11,679 bases of DNA from Syntrophomonadaceae bacterium. GTDB lineage: Bacteria > Bacillota > Syntrophomonadia > Syntrophomonadales > Syntrophomonadaceae. The notes beneath the pieces were generated by a model. That model had not been told where the DNA came from, did not search any database, and saw nothing but the letters and a program-made list of their open reading frames with translations. Below are positions 1 to 6,158 of this stretch, in pieces. Numbering within the stretch: the stretch's first letter is position 1; each line of letters starts with the position of its first letter. The stretch spans positions 1 through 11,679 of the forward strand of contig JAAYJY010000048.1 of assembly GCA_012522705.1 (NCBI GenBank), in the 5' to 3' direction. The translations under genes were made by a program, and so were the position numbers.

Positions 1-398
1 AGGTGGGACCAAGTGCTCCACCGATCCGAACTCGATTTGGATGGCTGAATATCTTTCATGGGGTGCGTTCGACCATGGCCGGCCATCCATATACCCTGGG
101 GGTGGCCTTCCATGACCTCGAAGATCCTCTCGATCCTATGAAAACGCGCATTAGCGCCAAACCGTTATTGATGCCCACGTTAAGTGACTGCAGGGTGGCG
201 GCAACCGATTACATCCATGTGCCCAACGTGGTATTTAGCTGCGGAGCTTTGGCTGGTCTGGATGATACGATAGCCATATATTACGGCGGTAACGATACGG
301 TTATGAATGTCGGCCTGGCCAATACACTGGTTCTGAACGAAATGTGTGATCTTTTCCGCCTCAATCCCTTGACCGGGGAGCATCGCTATTCTATATGA
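1..398 (+). CDS. GH130 family glycoside phosphorylase (3' part only)
   Basis: This is the C-terminal ~132 residues of a GH130 enzyme; the gene begins before the window. GH130 members are five-bladed beta-propellers that phosphorolyse beta-1,2- or beta-1,4-mannosides such as mannosyl-glucose or mannooligosaccharides, normally in the cytoplasm. Visible family features are the GPSAPPIRT start of a blade, GWLNIFHGV, a YTLGVAFHDLEDP segment (the 'lDLenP' turn), and the late IPNVVF-like VPNVVFSCGA followed by IYYGGNDTVMNVG, which matches the usual 'iYYGaADt.v..A' near the C-terminus. The frame is open to the left edge. The GTG at position 3 lies mid-domain and is not the start. The gene ends in TGA. 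Substrate choice within GH130 cannot be decided from this fragment. It converges on the next gene. Confidence 0.85.
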   Translation, partial: VGPSAPPIRTRFGWLNIFHGVRSTMAGHPYTLGVAFHDLEDPLDPMKTRISAKPLLMPTLSDCRVAATDYIHVPNVVFSCGALAGLDDTIAIYYGGNDTVMNVGLANTLVLNEMCDLFRLNPLTGEHRYSI

Positions 399-507
399 CT
401 GCTGGTTTCAGCCCTCAATAGGCACCTACTTACAGATATTGTGCGGGATTGGCATCCGATGGCGAGTCCAATTTGGTTCGAGGGTGTGCTGCTGATGCCG
501 CCTATGT

Positions 508-533
508 CGATATCGCTATCGCCTTCTTTTTCT
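508..533 (+). terminator. Marginal terminator candidate after the GH130 gene
   Basis: A 5-bp hairpin (CGATA, loop TCGC, TATCG) is followed by CC and then TTCTTTTTCTTG. The stem is short and AT-rich and the U tract is interrupted. It is offered only because it is the best hairpin plus T-rich tract between the GH130 stop at 398 and the convergent gene that ends at 545. Confidence 0.25.
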
Positions 534-544
534 TGTAATTGTAA

Positions 545-1144
545 TCAGGTGTCAATGGTACGGCATTCCATAAACATCAGGTGCTTTTCGCCCACCATCT
601 CACGCTTGGCGTTGGTATTGACAGCATAACACCATTCCACCAGCACGGAACTGTTGGCAAATATGGCGTTCCGGTGCGCGGACCTGATTCGGGCAGCATA
701 TTTGAGCAGTTCTTTCACCTCAGCCTCCTCTAAAAAGGAGCTGTTTCCATAGGTACTATAATCATCATTCAAATGGTTTATAATGATGGTCAGGTCTTTG
801 TGACCGCGGGTTGTCAGGTTCCAGAGATCCTTGTCCACTGCTTCGATAATAGTGCGGTGTTCCTGGATATCTATTACCCCGCTCTTTATAGCCATGAAAT
901 AAGGATAATAGATCACCAAATCGTGCTCCGCCAGGTCGGCCAGGAATTCTTTCCCTTTGGCTATTGCTTCTTCTGCAGTAACACCGATGGCGCGGGGAAG
1001 ATTGAAATCCTTGCCGGTTTCAACCGCTGCCCGCACCGTCCACAACAGATTCGCATCCAGGGTTTCCTCTCCGGTGAATTGTTGCCAAGGTACTGAAGGG
1101 ACATTCATTTTGTTAAGTTCATAGAATCCTTCCAATTTGTTCAT
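545..1144 (-). CDS. Unrecognised conserved-looking protein, 199 aa
   Basis: I do not recognise this family. It is a soluble, mostly helical-looking protein with no signal peptide or membrane segment. Segments that look like conserved cores are VPWQQFTGEETLD near the N-terminus, LPRAIGVTAEEAIAKGKEFL, the hydrophobic strand DLVIYYPYFMAIKSGVIDI mid-protein, DLWNLTTRGHKDLTIIIN, and a C-terminal SSVLVEWCYAVNTN followed by GEKHLMFMECRTID. The start is ATG at 1144: GAGGAGG lies 8 bases upstream, whereas the in-frame ATG at 1177 has no such site. It is transcribed towards the GH130 gene and preceded by about 245 bases of dyad-rich DNA after the terminator of the upstream operon, so it is probably monocistronic with its own promoter. 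The frame stays open for 51 codons past its TGA (see findings). Confidence 0.8.
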   Translation of the reverse strand: MNKLEGFYELNKMNVPSVPWQQFTGEETLDANLLWTVRAAVETGKDFNLPRAIGVTAEEAIAKGKEFLADLAEHDLVIYYPYFMAIKSGVIDIQEHRTIIEAVDKDLWNLTTRGHKDLTIIINHLNDDYSTYGNSSFLEEAEVKELLKYAARIRSAHRNAIFANSSVLVEWCYAVNTNAKREMVGEKHLMFMECRTIDT

Positions 1145-1391
1145 TTCCAGCCTCCTCGCCAATCCCAAATAAAACAAAGAACAGATTATTTAACCTATCA
1201 CTCATTGGTATCGAAGCGGGGTGCAATATTCCTTCGGTGAAGCAACTAATGGTATGGATAGGATGAGACCATGTTTCCAGTTACAAGGGCTGCTAGGAAA
1301 TATCGGATGATTATTTCGGATATTTCGCCGAAGGGTATAATAATTCCTTCAATTGGCTGGCTTGCCAATTAAATAATCCCTGGCGGCGCAC
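1145..1391 (-). promoter_or_regulatory. Dyad-rich upstream region of the 199-aa gene
   Basis: This gene-free stretch should hold the promoter of the 199-aa gene. Two perfect dyads are visible: AATTGGC-N6-GCCAATT at 1351-1370, and GAAATATC with GATATTTC at 1297-1304 and 1319-1326. The motif GAAGGAAT followed by an AT-rich run occurs twice on the minus strand. A weak promoter candidate (TTGGCA, 17 bases, AATTAT) overlaps the first dyad, so that dyad could be an operator. No riboswitch that I know could be recognised. The assignment is inference from position and symmetry. Confidence 0.35.
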
Positions 1392-1421
1392 AAAAAAGTG
1401 CCAGGAGCCCGGGCTCCTGGC
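1392..1421 (-). terminator. Intrinsic terminator of the aroF-pheA-tautomerase operon
   Basis: A perfect 22-base palindrome (1400-1421, centre CCCGGG, arms GCCAGGAGCCC and its complement) is followed on the minus strand by AC and a run of six T (1392-1397). A GC-rich stem plus U tract is a textbook intrinsic terminator. Its orientation fits the end of the minus-strand operon, 156 bases after the tautomerase stop codon. Confidence 0.85.
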
Positions 1422-1576
1422 GTTCTAAAACTGTATTTACCTATTGTTTTTATGGATGGTAATGGGTATGCAGCAGCTTATAAGATCAAATGTTGAAATT
1501 GACAGCCTCAAGCTTATTGCCGGTTGCGACTAGGCGGTCTGGTTTACATGACCATGTTTGACCTGGTCATGACCTT

Positions 1577-1765
1577 CTATTTTTTGTCGGAATACAGTAG
1601 GCCTGCTGATGCCCAATTGGTGCGGGGATATTCCTCGATAACCATCTCAACGGCTTCCGGCTTGGTATTTAAAATCCGTACCGTTTCCCGGGTCAGGACT
1701 TCGGCCAGTTCCCGTTTCTGCTCAATGGAACGGCCCTCCAGCATCTTGACATTAATGATCGGCAT
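1577..1765 (-). CDS. 4-oxalocrotonate tautomerase family protein, 62 aa
   Basis: This is a small tautomerase of the 4-OT family, whose members use an N-terminal proline, exposed after Met removal, as catalytic base in keto-enol isomerisation. The protein starts MPIINVKMLEGRS. Counting from Pro1, Arg11 is present, as in classical 4-OT, and Trp50 stands where 4-OT has Phe50. Position 39, Arg in classical 4-OT, is Glu here, so strict 4-oxalocrotonate activity is not assured. The length of 61 residues after processing is normal, and such proteins usually form hexamers. AAAAGGAGGAG lies 8 bases upstream of the ATG. It follows pheA by 34 bases and is the last gene before the terminator. Related small tautomerases such as B. 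subtilis YwhB act on phenylenolpyruvate, so a role near PheA's product, phenylpyruvate, is a reasonable but unproven inference. Confidence 0.85.
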   Translation of the reverse strand: MPIINVKMLEGRSIEQKRELAEVLTRETVRILNTKPEAVEMVIEEYPRTNWASAGLLYSDKK

Positions 1766-1799
1766 ACCGATTACTCCTCCTTTTCATTCACTGCTGATA

Positions 1800-2720
1800 T
1801 TATAGGCCTAGCGCGGGAGAATCACAAACAGCACCAATACGAGATTCGCTTCGGTTCTTGACTTCATGATAGGTTCGGTATGATCCCAACAATCGCAAAT
1901 CCGCAACGATGCTCCGGAGGCTCCTCAAAGCCTTACTGATGCGAGGTTCCATTTGATGTCCCTGGATATCGATGAAAAAAAGGTAGTTGCCGATCCTGGT
2001 TTTAGCGGGCCGGGATTCAATTTTGCTCATGTTTATTTCATAGAGGTAGAATTGCTCCAAGGCCTTAAACAAGGCTCCGGGCTGGTCGCTCAAAGATATT
2101 ACCAGTGAGGTCTTGTAATCAAGCTTGCCCTCGGTTTCACTATCAGACAAGGACCGATCCTCATTGGCTTGGGATAGGATAATAAAACGGGTTTCATTGT
2201 CGCCGCGGTCCTGGATCTCCTGCTGCAAAACAGACAGCCCATAGGCGCGGGCGGCTGCCGCAGTGCCGATGGCCGCCCACGGCAGGTCGGATGCCGCTAC
2301 CCGGTGAGCAGCTTCGGCGGTGCTGGACATGGTTACCAAGTCTACTTCACCCAGATGTTTGCTCAGATATTGGCGGCACTGAGCCAGGGCTTGCGGGTGC
2401 GATAATACTTGGACGATATTTTCAAGCTTCACCCCGGGATAGGCCAACAGATTATGCCTGACCGGCAGGATGACCTCGCCCACTATCTCCAGTGGGTATT
2501 TATAAGCCAGCAAATCCAGGGTCAAGTTAACTGAACCTTCACAGGAGTTTTCGACCGGAACGATCCCGTAATCGGCCTGGCCGTGTTGCACTGCCGCAAA
2601 CACTCCATCGATACAGGAACAGGGTATAAGCTGCCAGCTGCCATTCGCTCTTACCGCAACCCGGGCGGCCTCCTCGCAAAAGGTTGCGGCCGGTCCCAGG
2701 TAACTCATTGTCCATTTCAT
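1800..2720 (-). CDS. pheA: Prephenate dehydratase (PDT domain plus ACT domain)
   Basis: It converts prephenate to phenylpyruvate, the step that commits the pathway to phenylalanine. The 306-residue protein is monofunctional, with no chorismate mutase domain. Residues 4-183 form the PDT domain: YLGPAATFCEEAA at the start, VPVENSCEGSVN at 54-65, SHPQALAQC at 107-115, and the catalytic-loop motif TRF at 177-179. Residues 205-285 form the ACT regulatory domain, with the GALFKAL stretch at 215-221 and ESRP at 235-238, the motifs associated with Phe binding and feedback inhibition. The tail after residue 288 is poorly conserved-looking. The start ATG at 2720 has GGAAGGAG 8 bases upstream. This site overlaps the stop codon of aroF, and the two genes are 15 bases apart, which suggests translational coupling. 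It is regulated by the T-box leader upstream of aroF. Confidence 0.95.
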   Translation of the reverse strand: MKWTMSYLGPAATFCEEAARVAVRANGSWQLIPCSCIDGVFAAVQHGQADYGIVPVENSCEGSVNLTLDLLAYKYPLEIVGEVILPVRHNLLAYPGVKLENIVQVLSHPQALAQCRQYLSKHLGEVDLVTMSSTAEAAHRVAASDLPWAAIGTAAAARAYGLSVLQQEIQDRGDNETRFIILSQANEDRSLSDSETEGKLDYKTSLVISLSDQPGALFKALEQFYLYEINMSKIESRPAKTRIGNYLFFIDIQGHQMEPRISKALRSLRSIVADLRLLGSYRTYHEVKNRSESRIGAVCDSPALGL

Positions 2721-2735
2721 CGACCATGCTCCTTC

Positions 2736-3779
2736 CTAAGCAACCTCGCGGGGGATATTGGCGCCGGGCAAATTTCTGCCGACCGCCGCAGCAATCAAGG
2801 ATAATTGCTCCATTAAATGCTCCAACTCGGGAGGAGTTAGCGACTGAGGTCCATCTGATAAAGCCTTGGCCGGCTCCGGGTGCATCTCCAGGATAAGTCC
2901 GTCCGCCCCTGCGGCTATGGCAGCCATGGACATGGGCGGAACCAGCCCCCGGTCGCCAGTGCCGTGACTGGGATCTACCAGGATGGGGAGGTGGCTCAGT
3001 CGCTTGACCAGAGGTACGGCGCTCAGATCCAGGGTGTTGCGGGTAGCCGTTTCGAAGGTGCGGATGCCTCTCTCACACAGTATTACCCGACCGTTGCCCT
3101 CGGACATGATATATTCAGCCGCCATCAGCCATTCTTCTATAGTTGCGGACATACCGCGTTTGAGCAGCACCGGCTTGTCAGTCTGTCCCACCGCTTTGAG
3201 TAAACGAAAGTTTTGCATATTCCGGGCTCCTACCTGCACCATATCTACGTAGTTCAAAGCCGTCTGCAGACTGGCCTCATCGATCACCTCCGTTACTACC
3301 GGGAGTCCGGCCATTTGCGAGGCTTCTTTGAGGATTATTAGTCCTTCTTCTTCAAGACCCTGGAAACTGTAGGGGGAGGTGCGGGGTTTGAACGCGCCGC
3401 CCCTTATTATCTGGGCTCCGGCTTGACTGACTTGATGGGCCGCAGTAAGCTATTGGGGACGATTCTCTACTGCGCAGGGGCCGGCAATAATGGTCAGATC
3501 TGCCCCTCCCACCACAACTGTCCCTACCTTGATGGTGGTGTCATCTTCTTTGGCTTCCCGGCTTACCAGCTTGTACGGCTTCATAATGGGGACAATCTTC
3601 TCCACCCCGGACATCAGCTGCAAGTCCTGGAGGTCACTCACCGGCCGGTCTCCCCCAGCACCGATCACGATGCGTTTGACGCCCCTGATTAGCTGGGTCT
3701 GGAAGCCCAATTGATCCAACATCGCGTTTACCGCCTCGATTTGCTGAATACTTGAGGTCATTTCCATCACTACTACCAT
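2736..3779 (-). pseudogene. aroF: DAHP synthase gene (AroAI-beta/B. subtilis type) with an in-frame amber codon
   Basis: The intact enzyme condenses phosphoenolpyruvate with erythrose-4-phosphate, the first step of the shikimate pathway. The frame spans 348 codons, matching the ~340-residue family length. Residues 1-90 are the ferredoxin-like regulatory domain. The barrel begins LTIIAGPCAVE at 95-105 (Cys102, metal ligand), and after the break continues IIRGGAFKPRTSPYSFQGL, LLKRGMSATIEEW, DPSHGTGDR and EMHPEP. Codon 110 is TAG (3450-3452). The sequence on both sides is in the same frame and aligns with the family without gap, with the TAG at a position usually Leu. Only a TTG-to-TAG change is needed, so this is a point nonsense mutation, a sequencing error or, less likely, pyrrolysine. 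The true terminal stop is also TAG. GGAGGA lies 6 bases before the ATG at 3779. Downstream ATGs lack the first barrel strand, so a restart would hardly give an active enzyme. Confidence 0.85.
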
Positions 3780-3792
3780 TTTGATTCCTCCT

Positions 3793-3845
3793 AAAAATAT
3801 TAATGCCCATAGCCTATACCCTCAAAAGGGACGCAAGCTATGGGC
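3793..3845 (-). terminator. Regulated terminator of the second (gene-proximal) T-box module
   Basis: Arms GCCCATAGC (3837-3845) and GCTATGGGC (3805-3813) pair perfectly. An inner CCCT-TTTG-AGGG hairpin extends the structure, and an A/U-rich tail with five T (3793-3797) follows. It directly follows the second T-box motif and would compete with that antiterminator. It ends 13 bases before the aroF start. Confidence 0.8.
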
Positions 3846-3919
3846 TTCCGTGGTACCACCCTCGTTGATCCATAAAGGACCCACTCACCAAGATACGGGA
3901 ATCAATCAATCCCCCTGAT

Positions 3920-3956
3920 AAACAAAAAAGCCTTCCATCCCAAGGGACGAAAAGCT
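3920..3956 (-). terminator. Regulated terminator of the first (promoter-proximal) T-box module
   Basis: A 13-bp stem with three wobble pairs (AGCTTTTCGTCCC with GGGATGGAAGGCT, two-base loop) is followed by TTTTTTGTTT. It lies nine bases after the first T-box motif, where a T-box terminator is expected. The stem sequence resembles the second terminator (both contain ATAGCTT then CGTCCCTT), indicating duplication. Confidence 0.85.
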
Positions 3957-4234
3957 ATTGCTTACCGCGTTACCACCCAAGTTGACCTGCCACAGGGACA
4001 GATCCGCTCTTATAAAGGTGCGGGAACTGTTGTTCCGATACCTTCTTCCCTTTAACGTAGGAAGATTACGGCTCAGCCTACTCATCCTCGAGAGGAATTC
4101 AGCCTGCAACTCCAGAGAGAACTTCGATCAATCATGCTTCGAAAACGCTTCCAGTCGATGGCGCTTTCTCCCTGTAAAGCTGGGTCTGACCTACTTTGCT
4201 CCTTCATCGTCTTTAACAAGATGAAATTAGTAAA

Positions 4235-4263
4235 AGTATAGCACGGGCCCGGAGATGAATCAA
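4235..4263 (-). promoter_or_regulatory. SigmaA-type promoter of the aroF-pheA operon
   Basis: TTGATT (4258-4263) and TATACT (4235-4240) are separated by exactly 17 bases and lie just upstream of the T-box Stem I. The predicted transcription start is near 4228. A 6-bp dyad (TCAACT-N5-AGTTGA, 4289-4305) sits about 25 bases upstream of the -35 element and could be a protein site, with no further support. Confidence 0.8.
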
Positions 4264-4512
4264 TAGTCGATTTTGATATCTTTAGTACTCAACTTTCCCA
4301 GTTGACAGTCGGTATTATTTAGGCAGCATTAATAAATAAGGATTTCTTTTTACTGTCTGGAACAGATTATAAAAATTATTAAAAAGATCATTGATTAGGT
4401 CATCGGTAGGAAATGGTTTGGATATTGCGCAGTCGGGCCAGGATCTTCCTGGACGAAACATATCTGCAAAAATGGACTCCTGCGGTGATCCTGACTCGTT
4501 CCCCTGACCGAC
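4264..4512. other. Intergenic region between the aroF promoter and potC
   Basis: About 250 bases follow the potC stop codon. The part at 4320-4400 is strongly AT-rich, as upstream promoter DNA often is. One hairpin, CCAGGA-AGA-TCCTGG, lies around 4438-4453 but has no U tract, so it is not a clear terminator for the pot operon. No open frame with coding character and a ribosome binding site was seen, and no sign of a potD remnant. Confidence 0.5.
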
Positions 4513-5340
4513 CTAGCCGCTCCCCGCCCCCGGAGCAGGCAACAATGGTGTCTCCTCTTCCCCTTTGCGGGCGGCATCCTTATCCATGCGCAGGCTGATG
4601 ATAAGCATCATCACCAGGACGGTGATAAACATCAGCGTCGACAGGGCGTTGATGATGGGCTTGATGCCGCGCCTCGCCATGGCGTAAATCTCTATGGAGA
4701 GATTCGTGACTCCGCCCCCGGTGGTGAAGAAACTGATGACGAAATCATCTACCGACAGGGTAAATGCAATCAGGAATCCGGTCACGATGCCTGGCATGAT
4801 CTCCGGCAGAATCACCTTGAAAAAAGCGTATCCCGGCGTAGCTCCCAGATCCATGGCCGCCTCCAATATGTCCTGGGGCAACTGCTTGAACTTGGGCAAC
4901 ACCGACAGGATGACGAAGGGGATGGCAAAGGTTATATGGGCGAGCAGCATGGTAACAAAACCCAGCGGCATATTGATAAAAGTGAACATGGCCAGCAGAG
5001 CTACGCCAGTGACTATATCCGGGTTCAAGATGGGTATGTTATTCAGGGCCTGCAGTGCCCGTTTGGGCAGAGCCTGCATGTTGGTGATACCATAGGCGGC
5101 AAAAGTCCCGATCACGGTCGCCGCCGCCGAAGCGATCACCGCTACGGTCAGAGTATAATACAGGGCTTTCATTATCTGGCGGTCCTGGAACAACTCCACA
5201 TACCATTGCAGAGAGAAACCAGACCAATTGGCGGTGGACTTGGATGCGTTGAAAGAAAATACGATAAGCACCACGATCGGCGCGTAGAGGAACAGCAGCA
5301 CCAGGAATACATAGAAGCGCTGCAATTGCTTGCTCACCAC
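4513..5340 (-). CDS. potC: Polyamine-type ABC transporter permease PotC
   Basis: This is one of the two inner-membrane permease subunits of a spermidine/putrescine-type ABC importer. It has 275 residues and about six membrane helices, beginning with FYVFLVLLFLYAPIVVLIVFSF, typical for PotC. The cytoplasmic EAA loop reads EAAMDLGATPGYAFFKVILPEIMPG, the site that docks on the ATPase. The conserved late segment LSVDDFVISFFTTGGG is characteristic of PotC. The start is GTG: two consecutive GTG codons (5340 and 5337) overlap the potB stop, and a purine-rich GGGGGGTGA lies just upstream. The tail after the last helix (KDAARKGEEETPLLPAPG) is charged and proline-rich and probably cytoplasmic. It ends in TAG. 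Confidence 0.92.
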   Translation of the reverse strand: MVSKQLQRFYVFLVLLFLYAPIVVLIVFSFNASKSTANWSGFSLQWYVELFQDRQIMKALYYTLTVAVIASAAATVIGTFAAYGITNMQALPKRALQALNNIPILNPDIVTGVALLAMFTFINMPLGFVTMLLAHITFAIPFVILSVLPKFKQLPQDILEAAMDLGATPGYAFFKVILPEIMPGIVTGFLIAFTLSVDDFVISFFTTGGGVTNLSIEIYAMARRGIKPIINALSTLMFITVLVMMLIISLRMDKDAARKGEEETPLLPAPGAGSG

Positions 5341-6158
5341 ATGCTCACCCCCCTTTCCCGTTTGTCATAACGGTTGAGGATGCTCATGGACAGGAGGATG
5401 ATCACCATCAATATCATGGATATGGCAGAACCAAAATTCCAGTCATAGACGGTTTGGAACTGGTCCTTGATTAGATTCCCGATCAGGGTAATCTGGGCCC
5501 CCCCTAACAAGTCGGATATGACGAAAGTGCTGACCGCCGGCATGAATACCATCATGACGCCCGAAATCAATCCCGGGATGGAGAGGGGCAGTATTATGCG
5601 CCGGAAGACCACCAACCGATCAGCGCCCAGGTCCTCGGCGGCCTCGATCAACTGGCGGTCGATCTTCATCAATACTGTATAGATGGGCAGGACCATAAAG
5701 GGCAGGAAATTATAGACCATACCCAATAAAACAGCGTTCTCATTGAACAACAGGTTGAGCGGGGCTACTCCGAAAGAGCCCAGCAAGGTGTTGATCAGGC
5801 CATTGCGCCCCAGTATGGGGATCCATGCGTAGGTGCGCAGCAGGAAATTCATCCACATCGGCAGTATGATCAGCATCACCAGTATCTTCTGGAAACGCGG
5901 CGTTATACGCGACAAGATAAGGGCCAGCGGATAACCCACCAGCAAACACAGCAGGGTGGATTTGAAGGCGATTACGATGGAGCGCCATAATACCTCCAGG
6001 TAGAGCGGATCCACGAACTTGTGGTATCCGTCCAGGTCGAGGGCATAACCAGCCGGAACCGGTGAGAACAAGCTGTAGAAAAGCACCATAAAAACCGGGA
6101 CCAGGATAAACAGGATGGTCCAAAGCATGTAAGGCGCAGCGCTGAAACGCCTAAGCAT
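5334..6158 (-). CDS. potB: Polyamine-type ABC transporter permease PotB
   Basis: This is the second permease subunit of the importer, 274 residues with about six membrane helices. The first is MLWTILFILVPVFMVLFYSLF. The region LPMWMNFLLRTYAWIPILGRNG is highly characteristic of PotB/PotH proteins. The EAA loop reads EAAEDLGADRLVVFRRIILPLSIPG, followed by a late SDLLGGAQITLIGNLIKDQF segment typical of the family. The ATG overlaps the end of potA by eight bases (ATGCTTAG), and its own stop overlaps the start of potC, so all three subunits should be translated in a coupled way. Confidence 0.92.
   Translation of the reverse strand: MLRRFSAAPYMLWTILFILVPVFMVLFYSLFSPVPAGYALDLDGYHKFVDPLYLEVLWRSIVIAFKSTLLCLLVGYPLALILSRITPRFQKILVMLIILPMWMNFLLRTYAWIPILGRNGLINTLLGSFGVAPLNLLFNENAVLLGMVYNFLPFMVLPIYTVLMKIDRQLIEAAEDLGADRLVVFRRIILPLSIPGLISGVMMVFMPAVSTFVISDLLGGAQITLIGNLIKDQFQTVYDWNFGSAISMILMVIILLSMSILNRYDKRERGVSMW

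Larger units (their letters stand above)
3793..4228 (-). ncRNA. T-box leader RNA with one Stem I and two antiterminator/terminator modules, probably tRNA-Phe
   Basis: T-box leaders bind a matching uncharged tRNA and then favour an antiterminator over a terminator. From the inferred start near 4228: Stem I has helices GGTCA/TGATC and GCTTT/GAAGC, a bulge ACAGGGA, and a distal stem GAAAGCG/CGTTTTC with loop ending CTGGAAG, the usual Stem I apex. The 3' side after TGATC reads GAAGTTC, giving TTC (Phe) at 4119-4121 as the likely specifier, opposite AGTA. A Stem II-like region with CGTTAAAG and a hairpin GGAAC-AACA-GTTCC (Stem III) follow. Then come two T-box motifs, GGGTGGTAACGCGG (3965-3978) and AGGGTGGTACCACGG (3848-3862). 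Both contain UGGU, which suits a discriminator A such as that of tRNA-Phe. Each has its own terminator. The leader precedes aroF-pheA, consistent with Phe control. Confidence 0.9.

Noticed and set aside
2736..3314. Separate 192-aa DAHP synthase gene starting at an internal ATG
   Set aside because: It is the same frame as the upstream part of aroF, lacks the first barrel strand and the regulatory domain, and no separate gene is needed to explain it.
3450..3452. Confident call of a pyrrolysine codon
   Set aside because: TAG is a common terminal stop in this window, including for aroF itself, and no pyl genes are visible; a point mutation or base error is simpler.
3793..3919. Second complete T-box riboswitch in tandem
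   Set aside because: The space between the first terminator and the second T-box motif is too short for a Stem I with specifier loop, so it is described as a duplicated decision module instead.
3906..4109. 67-codon frame inside the T-box leader
   Set aside because: It covers the specifier-distal half of a structured leader RNA, with no ribosome binding site, and is explained by RNA structure.
4438..4453. Terminator for potABC
   Set aside because: The CCAGGA/TCCTGG hairpin is followed by CCCGAC rather than a U tract on the minus strand.
4395..4577. 60-codon minus-strand frame at the end of potC, considered as a potD remnant
   Set aside because: Its product is basic and Arg/His/Pro-rich, without lipoprotein signal or PotD motifs; half of it is an alternative frame of potC.
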